34,457 nucleotides of DNA from Bacteroidota bacterium (GTDB taxonomy: Bacteria > Bacteroidota > Bacteroidia > Bacteroidales > JAADGE01). Below are positions 15,019 to 24,398 of the stretch, piece after piece (the stretch's first letter is position 1; each line of letters opens with the position of its first letter). Location: the NCBI GenBank assembly GCA_024277895.1, contig JAJRUH010000120.1:1-34457 (forward strand). Direction: 5' to 3'. Below the pieces are notes generated by a model. The model ran no database searches, was not told the origin of the DNA, and was given only the letters and a program-made list of their open reading frames with translations. A program made the translations under genes and the position numbers.

Positions 15019-16808
15019 CTTTTATACAGAGCTTCAATTTGTTCTTTATATTTATTAATTACAACTCTTCGTTTAAGTTTTAAGGTTTGTGTGAGCATTC
15101 CGTTTTCAATTGTGAAATTTTCATTTGTAAAAATAAATTTCTTCGGTATTTCATAATTCCCGTAATTGTCTTTTAAAGTTTTACGAATTTCAACACTCAT
15201 AAATTCTTGAACAATAGGTAAATGAACTAATTTATCTACTTCTGTTTTAATTTTTAATGTTTCTGCTGTTTTTTTCAAAACTTCGCAATCGGGAATTACA
15301 ATACAAACATTAAACGGTTTTCCGTCACCGAAAACCATAGCATTTTCAATATACGGTAATAAGCGAATATCTTCTTCCAGTGCTGCCGGGAAAACATATT
15401 TACCGTTTTCTAATTTATATTGTTCTTTAATTCTGCCGGTAATAAAAATATAACCGTCTTTATCAATTGTTCCTCTGTCGCCGGTTTTTAACCAACCGTC
15501 TTTCGTAAAGACTTCTTTTGTGGCTTTCGGTTTGTTATGATATCCTACCATTAAATTCGGACCTTTTACCTGTATTTCGCCATCTTCACTCAAATCATTT
15601 ACTGCTGAGCGATCAATCCTTACTTCAACATATTCCAAAGGAGACCCCACACTTCCGGGTTTATTCTGTTCTGGACTGTTCATTGAAATTGCAGGTGATG
15701 TTTCGCTCAAACCGTAGCAATCATAAACAGGCAGACCGATATCAGAAAAGAAATAAGAAATTTCATTATTCATTTTAGCACTTGCCGTTATTGAGGCTAT
15801 AAGTTTTCCTCCGAATTTTGTTTTTATTTTTGAGAAAACAAGTTTATTGCCGATTTTTAATTTTAATTTTGTTACGAAACCGACATTACCTTTTTGTTCA
15901 CGATTTTTTTTAGCAGCATTAACTGACATATCAAACAATTTCTTTTTAATACCGCCTTCGTTATTCATTTTAGCTTGAATTCCGTCATAGATTTTATTAA
16001 AAACACGCGGTACGGCAATTAAAAACGTCGGCTGAACTTTCAACAAATCTTCTGCCATTGTTTCGACACTTTCCATAAAGCCGATTGAACCGCCCGTAAA
16101 AAACCAATTGTATAATTCGGCAGTTTGCCCGTAACTGTGAGCCCAAGGAAGTATTGATAAACTGCGTGATGTTTCATTAAGAATATTTTCATATTTGTGA
16201 AATCCTGCACGAGCATTTGAAACAAAATTTCCGTGTGTTAACAAAACACCTTTCGGGTCTCCGGTTGTTCCGGAAGTATATATTAAAGCTGCAATATCAT
16301 TTACATCCGGTTTTATAGATTTAACAGGATTTTTTGTACCGATATTTTCAAGATATTTCATACTTTTATCTCCCGAATACTCAATAATAAAAATATGCTC
16401 TAAGCTGTCGCTTTCATCTTTCAATGTCCTTACTTGGTCATAAATTTTTTTATTTGAAACTAATAAAAATTTTATCCTTGCATCTTTAATAATATATCGC
16501 CAAATCTTTAAAATTTCATTTTCATACATCGGAATAAATCGAGCACCAAGCCCAAAGGTTGCAAAAGCAGCAACAGCCCATTCTGTTCTGTTATTGGCTA
16601 TGATTCCTACTGCATCATCTTTTGTAATATTTAAGAAAGCTAAACCGGCTCTGAAATTATCAACTCTTTTTCTGACATCATCATAAGTTATCCACTCGTA
16701 TTTACCTGTTTGTTTGTTTTTTGTACCGAAAAGTTTATTGTTTTTAAATTTTTCGGTTGCGATTTCAAAATGATCGACTAAATTATCGGGTTTTTCTGTT
16801 AAAATCAT
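15015..16808 (-). CDS. Long-chain fatty-acid--CoA ligase (AMP-forming)
   Basis: This 597-residue ANL-superfamily enzyme activates fatty acids to acyl-CoA through an acyl-adenylate. It has the P-loop-like ALIYTSGTTGDPKGV (about 174-188), the YGLSETSPAISMN adenine-binding motif, GWLKTGDRG and a C-terminal Lys-bearing GRIKEQYKLENGKYVFP segment, all typical of FadD/FAA1-like ligases. It is near the usual 600 residues. It meets the TonB receptor gene head-on with overlapping stop codons, and no separate terminator is seen there. It starts with ATG, and the 108 bases upstream contain no clear promoter box. Confidence 0.92.
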   Translation of the reverse strand: MILTEKPDNLVDHFEIATEKFKNNKLFGTKNKQTGKYEWITYDDVRKRVDNFRAGLAFLNITKDDAVGIIANNRTEWAVAAFATFGLGARFIPMYENEILKIWRYIIKDARIKFLLVSNKKIYDQVRTLKDESDSLEHIFIIEYSGDKSMKYLENIGTKNPVKSIKPDVNDIAALIYTSGTTGDPKGVLLTHGNFVSNARAGFHKYENILNETSRSLSILPWAHSYGQTAELYNWFFTGGSIGFMESVETMAEDLLKVQPTFLIAVPRVFNKIYDGIQAKMNNEGGIKKKLFDMSVNAAKKNREQKGNVGFVTKLKLKIGNKLVFSKIKTKFGGKLIASITASAKMNNEISYFFSDIGLPVYDCYGLSETSPAISMNSPEQNKPGSVGSPLEYVEVRIDRSAVNDLSEDGEIQVKGPNLMVGYHNKPKATKEVFTKDGWLKTGDRGTIDKDGYIFITGRIKEQYKLENGKYVFPAALEEDIRLLPYIENAMVFGDGKPFNVCIVIPDCEVLKKTAETLKIKTEVDKLVHLPIVQEFMSVEIRKTLKDNYGNYEIPKKFIFTNENFTIENGMLTQTLKLKRRVVINKYKEQIEALYKS

Positions 16809-16917
16809 TTTTTTTATAATTAAGAGTTGATATGTTTTAAAGAATTATATTAATTGTTACTGTGAGAAAGATATTTGCAAAAATTTTACTTTCGGAAAGG
16901 CTACTCACAAATTAGAT

Positions 16918-17565
16918 TTATACTTCCCACTCGTCATAAAATTGATTAAGATATTGCAACATAAAATTATGTCGTTTTTCGGCAAGTTTTATTCCGGTTT
17001 CGGTATTCATTTTATCTTTCAAAAGTAATAATTTTTCGTAGAAATGATTAATTGTCGGTGCTGTGCTGCTTTTATATTCTTCTTTGCTCATTTGCAAATT
17101 CGGTTTTATATCGGGATTGTATATTTCTCGTTTTTTAAAACCACCGTATGCAAATGTTCTTGCAATTCCGATTGCACCTATTGCATCTAATCTGTCGGCA
17201 TCCTGAACTACTGCCAATTCAGGTGAAAAATAATTGTTTTTTTTATGTCCGCCGAGAAAAGATATGTTTTTTACGATATTAACAACCGGTGCAATAATCT
17301 CATTATCAATATTTAGCGATAATAAATATTGTTCTGTTCTTTTCGGACCTATTGTTTCGTTACCTTCGTGAAATTTATGGTCGGCAATGTCATGAAGCAA
17401 TGCAGCAAGTTCACAAATTAGTGAATTTGCTTTTTCGGTTTTTAAAATGAGTTGTGTGTTTTTCCAAACTCTGTAAATATGAAACCAATCGTGAGAGCCT
17501 TCGGCTTTGTTTAAAGTTTGTTTTACGAAAATTATTGTTTGTTGAATTATTTTTTTATTATTCAC
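16918..17565 (-). CDS. HD-domain phosphohydrolase (YedJ/YpgQ-like)
   Basis: The protein has 215 residues. The HD-fold metal ligands are visible: SHDWFHIYRVW (His25), LLHDIADH (His58-Asp59) and VVQDADRLDAIGAIGIAR, which is typical of the YedJ/YpgQ group of predicted nucleotide phosphohydrolases. GGFKKREIYNP and a late TINHFYEKLL helix are also family features. The start is GTG at 17563-17565, 11 bases after the batB stop, so it is probably transcribed with the Bat genes although a functional link is not known. The substrate is unknown. Confidence 0.85.
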   Translation of the reverse strand: MNNKKIIQQTIIFVKQTLNKAEGSHDWFHIYRVWKNTQLILKTEKANSLICELAALLHDIADHKFHEGNETIGPKRTEQYLLSLNIDNEIIAPVVNIVKNISFLGGHKKNNYFSPELAVVQDADRLDAIGAIGIARTFAYGGFKKREIYNPDIKPNLQMSKEEYKSSTAPTINHFYEKLLLLKDKMNTETGIKLAEKRHNFMLQYLNQFYDEWEV

Positions 17566-17576
17566 AAATGATTAAA

Positions 17577-18602
17577 TTATTTGAATATTTTCAAATTGGT
17601 CAATTTTTGATTTCTGCGTTCTAAAAATATAAATTCTAAAATCAACAAGAGAAACGCGATAAAAATAAAGTAAGGAAATAGATCTGCATAATCCATTACT
17701 TCGGTTTTTCCTCCTTTTTCTCCGAAAGAATTAATTTGATGTTGAATTCTATTAATATCGGAATAAAAATTACCTGTATCGTAATATTTTCCTCCTCCGG
17801 CATTTGCAATTTGTGTTAAAAGCACTTCATTTAGTTTAGTCAGAACCACTTTACCGTTTTTATCTTTTTTATATTCACCGGTTTGAGGTTCGGGTATCGG
17901 AACAGCACTTTTTTTACCTATTCCGACAGTTGAAATAATAATACCGCTTTTCTTTACTTCTTTTGCAGCATCAATTGCCTTTTGTTCGTGATTTTCACCA
18001 TCGGTTAAAATTAATATGAACTTTTGACTTTAAGTATTTGTTTTATCAAACATATTTGCCGCCAAATTTATTGCACTGCTTATATTTGTTCCCTGAACAG
18101 GGATAATATCCGGAGAAATTGAAGATAAAATAATATCGGAATTAGAGAAGTTTGATGTCAGAGGAATTTGCACAAATGCTTCACCGGCAAATATTATGAG
18201 TCCCATTCTGTCATAAGGGTTTTTTCGGTATAATTCGCTTATAATTTGTTTTGCACGATATAATCTGTTCGGTTTTACATCTTGAGCAAGCATACTGGAA
18301 GACACATCAAGTGCAAAAATAATTTCTCTGTTTTTTGTTGTCTGAACTTTTACTTTGTTACCTGATTGCGGTCGTGCTGCCGCAATAATCATAAATATTA
18401 ATGCTGTACCTATAAGCATATTTTTAAATAAAATTCTGTATTTTGAATAATCAGGAAATAATTTTTGTATTAAATCTGAATCACCGAAACGTTTCAATGT
18501 TTTTTTTCTGAAATAATTTGCAGAAATATACAGCACAATAAAAAACGGTATCAGTAAAAATAACCAAAAATATTCAGGATTTTTAAATTGAAATAAATTC
18601 AT
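17577..18602 (-). pseudogene. batB: BatB-like VWA membrane protein interrupted by an in-frame TAA
   Basis: Residues 1-190 read as an N-terminal membrane anchor (FFIVLYISANYF, then a second segment before RPQSGNK), the VWA MIDAS strand ALDVSSSML, and FAGEAFVQIPLTSN. A TAA at 18032-18030 then stops translation after MFDKTNT. The same frame continues without any shift with SQKFILILTDGENHEQ, VGIGKKSAVPIPEPQTGEY and a C-terminal membrane helix (about residues 311-329), ending at 17577. The full reading frame would be 341 codons, a normal BatB length. One base change explains the stop. The truncated product would lose the distal MIDAS residues and the C-terminal anchor. It could be real decay, a strain polymorphism or a sequence error. 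It follows batA by 18 bases. Confidence 0.85.
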
Positions 18603-18620
18603 TTTGTTTAATATTATTTA

Positions 18621-19601
18621 CTATGGTATTGTTCTTAAAACCGTGTATCTTAATAAAATTTCAAAAACAAGCAGAATTAAAGCAGGAAGCAGGAAACGCA
18701 TATATTCTTCTTCTGTTTTTTTACCGAGTTTTTCTTTTCTTTTATTTTTTTCGAGTTTTTCAATTTCATCATATATTTTCTTCAACTTTTCGTTATCAGT
18801 TGCTCTGAAATATTTTCCTCCGGTTTTTTTTGCAATCAATTTCAAAGTTTCTTCATCAATTTTTACTTCGACTTTTTGCATTTGAGGTCCGAAAATTGTT
18901 TGTACGGGCATATCGGCATAACCGTTCTTTCCTACTCCGATTGTATAAACTTTTATATTAAACTTTGCTGCCAAATCAGCAGCTGTCATAGGATCAATAT
19001 TTCCGGCATTATTCTCTCCGTCTGTCAAAAGAATAATTATCTTACTTTTTGATTTACTGTCTTTCAAATCATTTACAGCCGTTGCCAATCCGTGACCGAT
19101 TGCCGTCCCGTCGTCAATCAAACCTTGCTTTACACCGGCAAACATATTAATCAGTACTTTATGGTCAGAGGTAACCGGACATTGGGTAAATGCTTCACCT
19201 GCAAAAACTACCAATCCTATTCGGTCATTTTCTTGTTTGTTAATAAATTCTATTGCAATATTTTTTGATGCTTCAAGCCGGTTCGGTTTAAAATCTTGTG
19301 CTAACATACTCCCGGAAATATCCAAGGCAATAACAATATCAATTCCTTGAGTTATTTTATTTTGTACTTTTTCGGTTTGCGGACGTGCTAAAATAAGAAT
19401 CAATAAAGAAATTACAGCTAATCGGATAACAAATAATAAATGTCTTAAATAATATTTTAAAGGTTTTTTAATATTGTCAAATACATTCACAGAAGAATAT
19501 AACAAACTTGCCTGTGATTTTGATTTTCTTAAAATATACCAAATAATCATAGGTATTAATAACAAAAACAACCAAAAATATGAGGGATGTGCAAAAACCA
19601 T
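18621..19601 (-). CDS. batA: BatA-like VWA-domain membrane protein
   Basis: The protein has about 326 residues. Two N-terminal membrane segments (HPSYFWLFLLLIPMIIWYIL, and the one before ARPQTEK) precede a VWA domain with a complete MIDAS: ALDISGSML, the GTAIGHGLATAV threonine and LLTDGENNAG. There is a C-terminal membrane helix before LLRYTVL. Bat proteins form a membrane complex in Bacteroidota and spirochaetes linked to stress tolerance; the exact role is unsettled. An in-frame TTG at 19616 overlaps the upstream gene, so the ATG at 19601 (MVFAHPSYFW), 4 bases after the upstream stop, is the more likely start. Confidence 0.9.
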   Translation of the reverse strand: MVFAHPSYFWLFLLLIPMIIWYILRKSKSQASLLYSSVNVFDNIKKPLKYYLRHLLFVIRLAVISLLILILARPQTEKVQNKITQGIDIVIALDISGSMLAQDFKPNRLEASKNIAIEFINKQENDRIGLVVFAGEAFTQCPVTSDHKVLINMFAGVKQGLIDDGTAIGHGLATAVNDLKDSKSKSKIIILLTDGENNAGNIDPMTAADLAAKFNIKVYTIGVGKNGYADMPVQTIFGPQMQKVEVKIDEETLKLIAKKTGGKYFRATDNEKLKKIYDEIEKLEKNKRKEKLGKKTEEEYMRFLLPALILLVFEILLRYTVLRTIP

Positions 19602-19605
19602 AATT

Positions 19606-20574
19606 TTAATTTTCAATTGTAACGTCAGTTAATTCGTCTTCATTTTTCTCTTCCTCTTTTGTTTTATTTACAAAAGAAAGTGCATATTCAATCATCATCT
19701 CATTGCGATACTCATCCGGTTCGTCTTTTGCAAACTTAACCATATCGGACAAAGATAAAAGTTCTTTCAATTTATTATTCAAATCTTCGTTTGCAAATTC
19801 AGTTTTATCAAAATTTTTAATAATTTCATTTGTTACGGATTCTAATGCCGTAATTTTAAATCGTTCTTCAAGATATATTCTTATAATATTACTTAATTCC
19901 GTGTAAAATGGTTTTAAATTATTCTTCTTGTGAAGTTCTTTATTTTTTATTTCATTTATTCGTTGAATTGCTCTGATATGTGCCGGAATTTTAGGTTTAG
20001 CTTTTACAAACAGCGGTTTTTCCTCTGCTTTTCTTTTCTTTACATATTTGATTATCAGAACAATAATCACTATCAGGATAATGCTTAGTAATATATACCG
20101 ACCGAAGCGTTGCATAAATTCTTTTAACGTCAACGGAGCATCAACAGGACTTTTAATATCGGCAATTTTTAGTTGTTGTGTAGTATCGATTTTACTCATA
20201 AATGCAGAATCAGGTTTAAAATATGAAACCTTTAAACGCAAAGGATTCGTTTCTAAAGTATCGCCGTCAACAATAAATTTAAAACCTTTTATTAAAAACA
20301 GTGAATCTTTAAACGAAGTTACGGTATATAGTTGCTCTAAGAAATTATCGTCTGTCTTCTTTACATCACTTTTGTTTATGATTTCGATACCGGGAATAAT
20401 TACTTTATCAAATACCGGAAACTTAATATCTTTTCCGGTATTTTCCGGAATTTCCAATTTTAAAGTAATCTGATCACCAACCGTTATTTTTTTCTTTTCA
20501 AAAGTTGCTCTTTGCGAGAAACTCGTCTGAAACAAAAAAGAAAATAATACAATGCAGAAAATTTTATTAATCAT
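19606..20574 (-). CDS. Bat-operon membrane protein with DUF4381-like C-terminus
   Basis: The protein has about 322 residues. A signal peptide (MINKIFCIVLFSFLFQTSFS) precedes a periplasmic beta domain that opens RATFEKKKITVGDQITLKLE, similar to the start of BatD/oxygen-tolerance domains. A membrane helix (about 160-182, before KYVKKRKAEE) is followed by a charged cytoplasmic helical region with FYTELSNIIRIYLEERFKI, as in DUF4381-type proteins found upstream of batA. The chosen start is ATG at 20574; a TTG at 20580 is less likely. The gene lies immediately upstream of batA. The moxR and DUF58 genes usually found before it are absent; a divergent gene begins instead. Confidence 0.75.
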   Translation of the reverse strand: MINKIFCIVLFSFLFQTSFSQRATFEKKKITVGDQITLKLEIPENTGKDIKFPVFDKVIIPGIEIINKSDVKKTDDNFLEQLYTVTSFKDSLFLIKGFKFIVDGDTLETNPLRLKVSYFKPDSAFMSKIDTTQQLKIADIKSPVDAPLTLKEFMQRFGRYILLSIILIVIIVLIIKYVKKRKAEEKPLFVKAKPKIPAHIRAIQRINEIKNKELHKKNNLKPFYTELSNIIRIYLEERFKITALESVTNEIIKNFDKTEFANEDLNNKLKELLSLSDMVKFAKDEPDEYRNEMMIEYALSFVNKTKEEEKNEDELTDVTIEN

Positions 20575-20658
20575 TTTCAAAAAATTTTGTCAAAATTAAA
20601 AACAATCATTCAAATAATATCAAATAAAGACTATTTTTATACGTTTTTATTTTTTGAT

Positions 20659-21258
20659 ATGGCAGAAATCTACAAAGGCGTAAAATTTAATTACAAAAAC
20701 ATCGGCAAAACGATAATTGAACATTCTTTATTGTATGAATTGAAATATTGGTGTGCTGTTTTTAATCATAAAAATTTAGCACCTCCCTATCCCGGCGGTT
20801 CATCCGGAAATTTAAGTTTCAGAATAAAATCAAATGAAAATAACTTCATCATTACAACAAGCCATACTGCATTGAGAGACAATATGTCAGATGCAGATTT
20901 CACGGAAGTTACAAATTACCGTATAAATCAAAATCTGATTACCGGAAAAGGCGAGAAAATACCTTCATCGGAATCAATAATGCACTTTCTTATTTATAAA
21001 AGCAGAAAAGAGATAAATGCAATATTTCACGGGCATTCTTCCGAAATTTTAAAATATACTGAACAATTAAATGTTCCGATTACCAAAAAAGAATTATCCT
21101 ACGGTACTGTTGAATTTGCAAAAGATGCTTTAAATTTGCTGCATAAATCTGATTTTATCATCTTAAAAAATCACGGTTTTGTATCGTTGGGAAAAACAAT
21201 GCAAGATGCAGGAAAGCAAACAGACTTTTTTCTAAATAAATGTAAACCAATTAAATAA
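20659..21258 (+). CDS. Class II aldolase/adducin-family protein
   Basis: The protein has about 199 residues. GGSSGNLSFR is the phosphate-binding loop of the family, IFHGHSSEI carries the His-x-His zinc ligands, and ILKNHGFVSLG carries the third His. The family includes fuculose-phosphate aldolases, epimerases and methylthioribulose-phosphate dehydratases; the substrate cannot be assigned. The ATG at 20659 (MAEIYKGV) is preferred over one at 20587. The longer form would add a hydrophobic leader foreign to this cytosolic family and leave only a few bases to the divergent Bat gene. The stop overlaps the next start (TAATG), so the two genes are translationally coupled. Confidence 0.8.
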   Translation: MAEIYKGVKFNYKNIGKTIIEHSLLYELKYWCAVFNHKNLAPPYPGGSSGNLSFRIKSNENNFIITTSHTALRDNMSDADFTEVTNYRINQNLITGKGEKIPSSESIMHFLIYKSRKEINAIFHGHSSEILKYTEQLNVPITKKELSYGTVEFAKDALNLLHKSDFIILKNHGFVSLGKTMQDAGKQTDFFLNKCKPIK

Positions 21259-22208
21259 TGAGAACAACAATTATAACTGTAACACTCTTAATCACCGTTT
21301 TTATTTCTTGTAACAAGCAAAAAAAAATAAGTTCAGACGATTCCAGAGGCAAAGTTATCAATGCTTCGGATATAAATAAAAACATTCAAAACGGGAAAGA
21401 TATTATTTATCAAAATGCAACGATTATGGGTACTGTTGATTTTACAAAGTCAAAAAATGCAGACTTAGTTAATGCAAATTTAATTAAACACGACGTAAAT
21501 TCCGTACTTACTTTTTACGATTGCACTTTTAAAGGAAAAATTATTGCACATAAAAAAGACAAAGAATTTAAAATTATTTCTGATTTCAATAAAAGTATTT
21601 GTTTTGTTAACTGCACTTTTCAGGATACCGTTGATTTCTCTGATTCCGATTTTAAAGATGTCGTAACATTCTCAAATTCAATATTCCAAAACTTTGTAAG
21701 TTTCAAATCGGCATTCTTCAGTCCGAAAGGTATGGATTTTACAAAATCGCATTTTATAAAATATGCAGAATTTAATATGATGCATGTCTCCGGAAATTGC
21801 AACTTTTTCGATGCTGTTTTTGATGATAATGTGTTATTCCAACTTTCGGAATTTAATAACTCCGTACAATTTAATGCTGCAAAATTTAATCAAAACGCAA
21901 ATTTTACAAAAGTTAAGTTTAAGGATGATATTTTTTTTAATTATGCTGAATTTTATAAGAAAGCACAATTCAATACTTCAGTCTTCGGAGGAAGAACAGA
22001 ATTTATTAAGTCGAAATTTAATTTAATTTCCGAATTTAAAAACTGTTTATTTTTTTCAAAAACAACATTTGAAAATGCTGAAATTACAGGAATTTTAACA
22101 TTTGAAAACAGTATTTTTTATATTTCCGATCCTATCAATTTTAATCTGAAAATTTTGAAAGAAAGCGATTTAATACTCGACAACACTGTTGTTTTACTAA
22201 AAAAATAA
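21258..22208 (+). CDS. Lipoprotein with pentapeptide-like repeats
   Basis: The protein has 316 residues. The lipoprotein signal ends in VFISC (Cys18), placing it in the envelope. From about residue 45 onward there are regular beta-helix-like repeats with alternating aromatic positions (VDFSDSDF, VTFSNSIF, VSFKSAFF, AEFNMMHV, VQFNAAKF, ANFTKVKF, FFNYAEFY, AQFNTSVF), consistent with degenerate pentapeptide repeats. Such beta-helices are structural or binding modules, and no catalytic motif is seen. Its start overlaps the aldolase-like gene's stop by one base, so the two are an operon. The function is unknown. Confidence 0.75.
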   Translation: MRTTIITVTLLITVFISCNKQKKISSDDSRGKVINASDINKNIQNGKDIIYQNATIMGTVDFTKSKNADLVNANLIKHDVNSVLTFYDCTFKGKIIAHKKDKEFKIISDFNKSICFVNCTFQDTVDFSDSDFKDVVTFSNSIFQNFVSFKSAFFSPKGMDFTKSHFIKYAEFNMMHVSGNCNFFDAVFDDNVLFQLSEFNNSVQFNAAKFNQNANFTKVKFKDDIFFNYAEFYKKAQFNTSVFGGRTEFIKSKFNLISEFKNCLFFSKTTFENAEITGILTFENSIFYISDPINFNLKILKESDLILDNTVVLLKK

Positions 22209-22282
22209 ATTTTCAAAACTCTGATTCAGAAAAAATGTATATCTTTATAACCTTAATTTATTAAAATTAAACCTTTATTATT

Positions 22283-23973
22283 ATGAAAAAATTAATTAAC
22301 AGTATTTTAATTGCCGGTTTTATCATCGGTATTTTTGCAGTTATGCCCGGTTGCGACCCGGATAATCCTATTACTCCTAATGATGTTCTTGAAGGTCTCG
22401 GTTGGTTCGGTCTCGGAGGAACTATGGGAGATGATACAACTGCAATAGAAAACAGTATCTATCTCGGTTCAGGACAATTACCGGCTTCAGTTGATTTATC
22501 CCCCTATTTCCCTCCTGTCGGAGATCAGGGATCATACGGAACTTGTGTGGCTTGGGCAACCGGTTACAATCAGAAATCGTTTTTGGAAGCTTGGGACGAT
22601 AACCACCGAACAACATTTAATAACAGTCAAATTTTCAGTCCGAAATATTTATTTTGGTCTATTCCGAGTGCTAAAAAGGTGCCGACTGTAACGGAACCGG
22701 TTTTGAACCGGCTTACGATGCTATGATTGCCGGCGGAGTAGCTGATTTGGCAACAACACCGTACACAAATTTGGGTGATTGTTCAAGTTCTCCTTCAGGA
22801 ACCGAAAATACAAATGCAGCCAAATATAAAATTGAAAGTTACAGACAAGTAAATGTAGATATTAAAACAATAAAACAATATTTAGCACAAGGCAGAGCAT
22901 TATCTTTCGGAGCAAAACTCGGAGAAAATTTTATGGCTTGGAATTCGAGTGATGTAATATACGGTGATACAGAAGACTATCAAGGTCAAAACGCCTATCA
23001 TGCCATGACACTTTGCGGTTATGACGACAGTAAAGGAAATAACGGTGCTTTCCGTGTGGTAAATACTTGGGGCCCCAATTGGGGCGACGGCGGTTATATT
23101 TGGGTTGATTATAATTTCTTTGTAAGCGGCGATTTTGCTTTCTGTGCATTTGCAGCTACTAATGTTTTTTCTAACCCTGATTCGGACGGGGATCATCAAG
23201 TTGACGACGGTGATATTAATTCCGGTTATGATTTAATGGCTTGGGAACTATTAGATCTTCATGATGATATTGTTGATCCCGGAAACAACAATCCGAGAGC
23301 ACGTGTAGCAAAGTACAATGCGTACAATACAGGAACTAATTATATTCCTTCATCAAGAGATTGGAATATTCTTTATATTTATTACAATGCAAACAATGCA
23401 AATGATTACGGCATTTTACTCTATGATTATTATAGTGATGATAATACAGACGGAACTTGGACACAAGGCGGAAACGGTAGTTTAGGAACAAACGGAGACA
23501 GCGAAATTGATCAAAATTGGTGGAATTGGGTTGACGTTCCTGCCGGTCAAAGTGTTGCTTATTCTGTATACGGAAATACACCTGAAGGTGACAGATTCAG
23601 TTGGCAATATACAATGCCTTCAATAACAGGAGATTATTACCTTGTAATTATTGTTGACGGATACGATGTCATTCAAGAATTTGACGAATCAAATAACTAT
23701 TTCTATTTAACCGATTCGGAAGGCGGACCTATTACATTCTCTAACGGAGCTATGCAAGAACAACCTGCTAAAAATTTTGAGAAGAACTTAAATCCGCAAA
23801 TGGGCGATGATTCTCCGAAACAAACTGCAATAAATCAACAACATCTTAATACATACAGTACAAAAGAAATCAGACAGTTAATAAATTACAGATTGGCTTC
23901 GGGAGATATTCAAAGAAAAGCTGCTGCCTTTAATAAATCAAATAATAAGGGCTACAGAAAAACTAATAATTAA
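22283..23973 (+). pseudogene. Lipoprotein C1-family cysteine peptidase with CARDB-like domain, frameshifted
   Basis: The first frame (22283-22726) encodes a lipoprotein signal ending VMPGC and the papain-like site PPVGDQGSYGTCVAWATGY with catalytic Cys88. At the A5G2 run 22673-22679 the homology moves to the -1 frame, which reads GADCNGTGFEPAYDAMIAGG. That frame continues with the catalytic His (NAYHAMTLCGYDD) and Asn (VVNTWGPNWGDGGY), a CARDB-like segment (YYLVIIVDGYDVIQEFDESN) and a polar tail to 23973. Restoring one A gives a single protein of about 563 residues. As read, the first frame yields a 147-residue product without His and Asn. The lesion is a single-base loss in a homopolymer: a real mutation, an assembly error or, less likely, frameshifting. 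It is probably a secreted protease. Confidence 0.85.
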
Positions 23974-23997
23974 TAATTTCTTTAAAATAGTATTAAA

Positions 23998-24127
23998 AGG
24001 TTGTCTGAAAAGTATCTTACAGAGTCATTCTGAATTTATTTCAGAATCTACTGTATTGATTTACTATATGTTCTGAATAGATACTGAAACGAGTTCAGTA
24101 TGACAAAACATACTTTTCAGACAGCCT
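23998..24127. repeat. Long inverted-repeat element after the peptidase gene
   Basis: The 18-bp arms AGGTTGTCTGAAAAGTAT (23998-24015) and ATACTTTTCAGACAGCCT (24110-24127) are inverted repeats with one mismatch. The interior has two smaller palindromes, TTCTGAA/TTCAGAA and ATACTGAA/TTCAGTAT. A T-run follows the right arm, so it could also terminate the peptidase transcript. It looks like a dispersed non-coding repeat. With the next element it fills most of the 414-base gene-free gap from 23974 to 24387; no gene is seen there. Confidence 0.7.
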
Positions 24128-24156
24128 CTTTTTTTATTCAGAATAATCATAAAATA

Positions 24157-24398
24157 GGGCTTGCTGAAAAGCTCAGATGTGCGTCTATTTTGGATTTTGT
24201 GAGATGTAGATGTATATAAATACTTCAAATTGAACAAAATACAAAAGAGATGTGCAGCTGAGTAGCAAAAATTTGGTAGTTTTATCAAAAAAAGTGCAAG
24301 GGTTTCAAGATGTTTCATTCAAAAACCTTGCACTTTATCACAAAAATACAAGTATAGAGTGTTGAATTACAATATATTTAGCGTTTTTCAGCAAGCCC
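24157..24398. mobile_element. MITE-like element with 14-bp terminal inverted repeats
   Basis: GGGCTTGCTGAAAA (24157-24170) and TTTTCAGCAAGCCC (24385-24398) are perfect inverted repeats. Both are bordered outside by TA, a possible target duplication. The 242-bp body has no credible gene but holds an inner inverted repeat, AAAGTGCAAGGGTTT (24291-24305) with AAAAACCTTGCACTTT (24321-24336). It looks like an internally deleted insertion sequence; the parent family is not determined. Its right end forms the last codons and stop of the acyltransferase gene. Confidence 0.7.

Noticed and set aside
20048-20473. 141-codon open frame on the plus strand
   Set aside because: It lies antisense to the Bat-operon membrane protein, which has a signal peptide, a membrane helix and the correct operon context.
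22673-22679. Programmed -1 frameshifting in the peptidase gene
   Set aside because: The canonical A_AAA_AAG heptamer needs six A; only five are present, and no downstream pseudoknot was recognised. A lost base is simpler.
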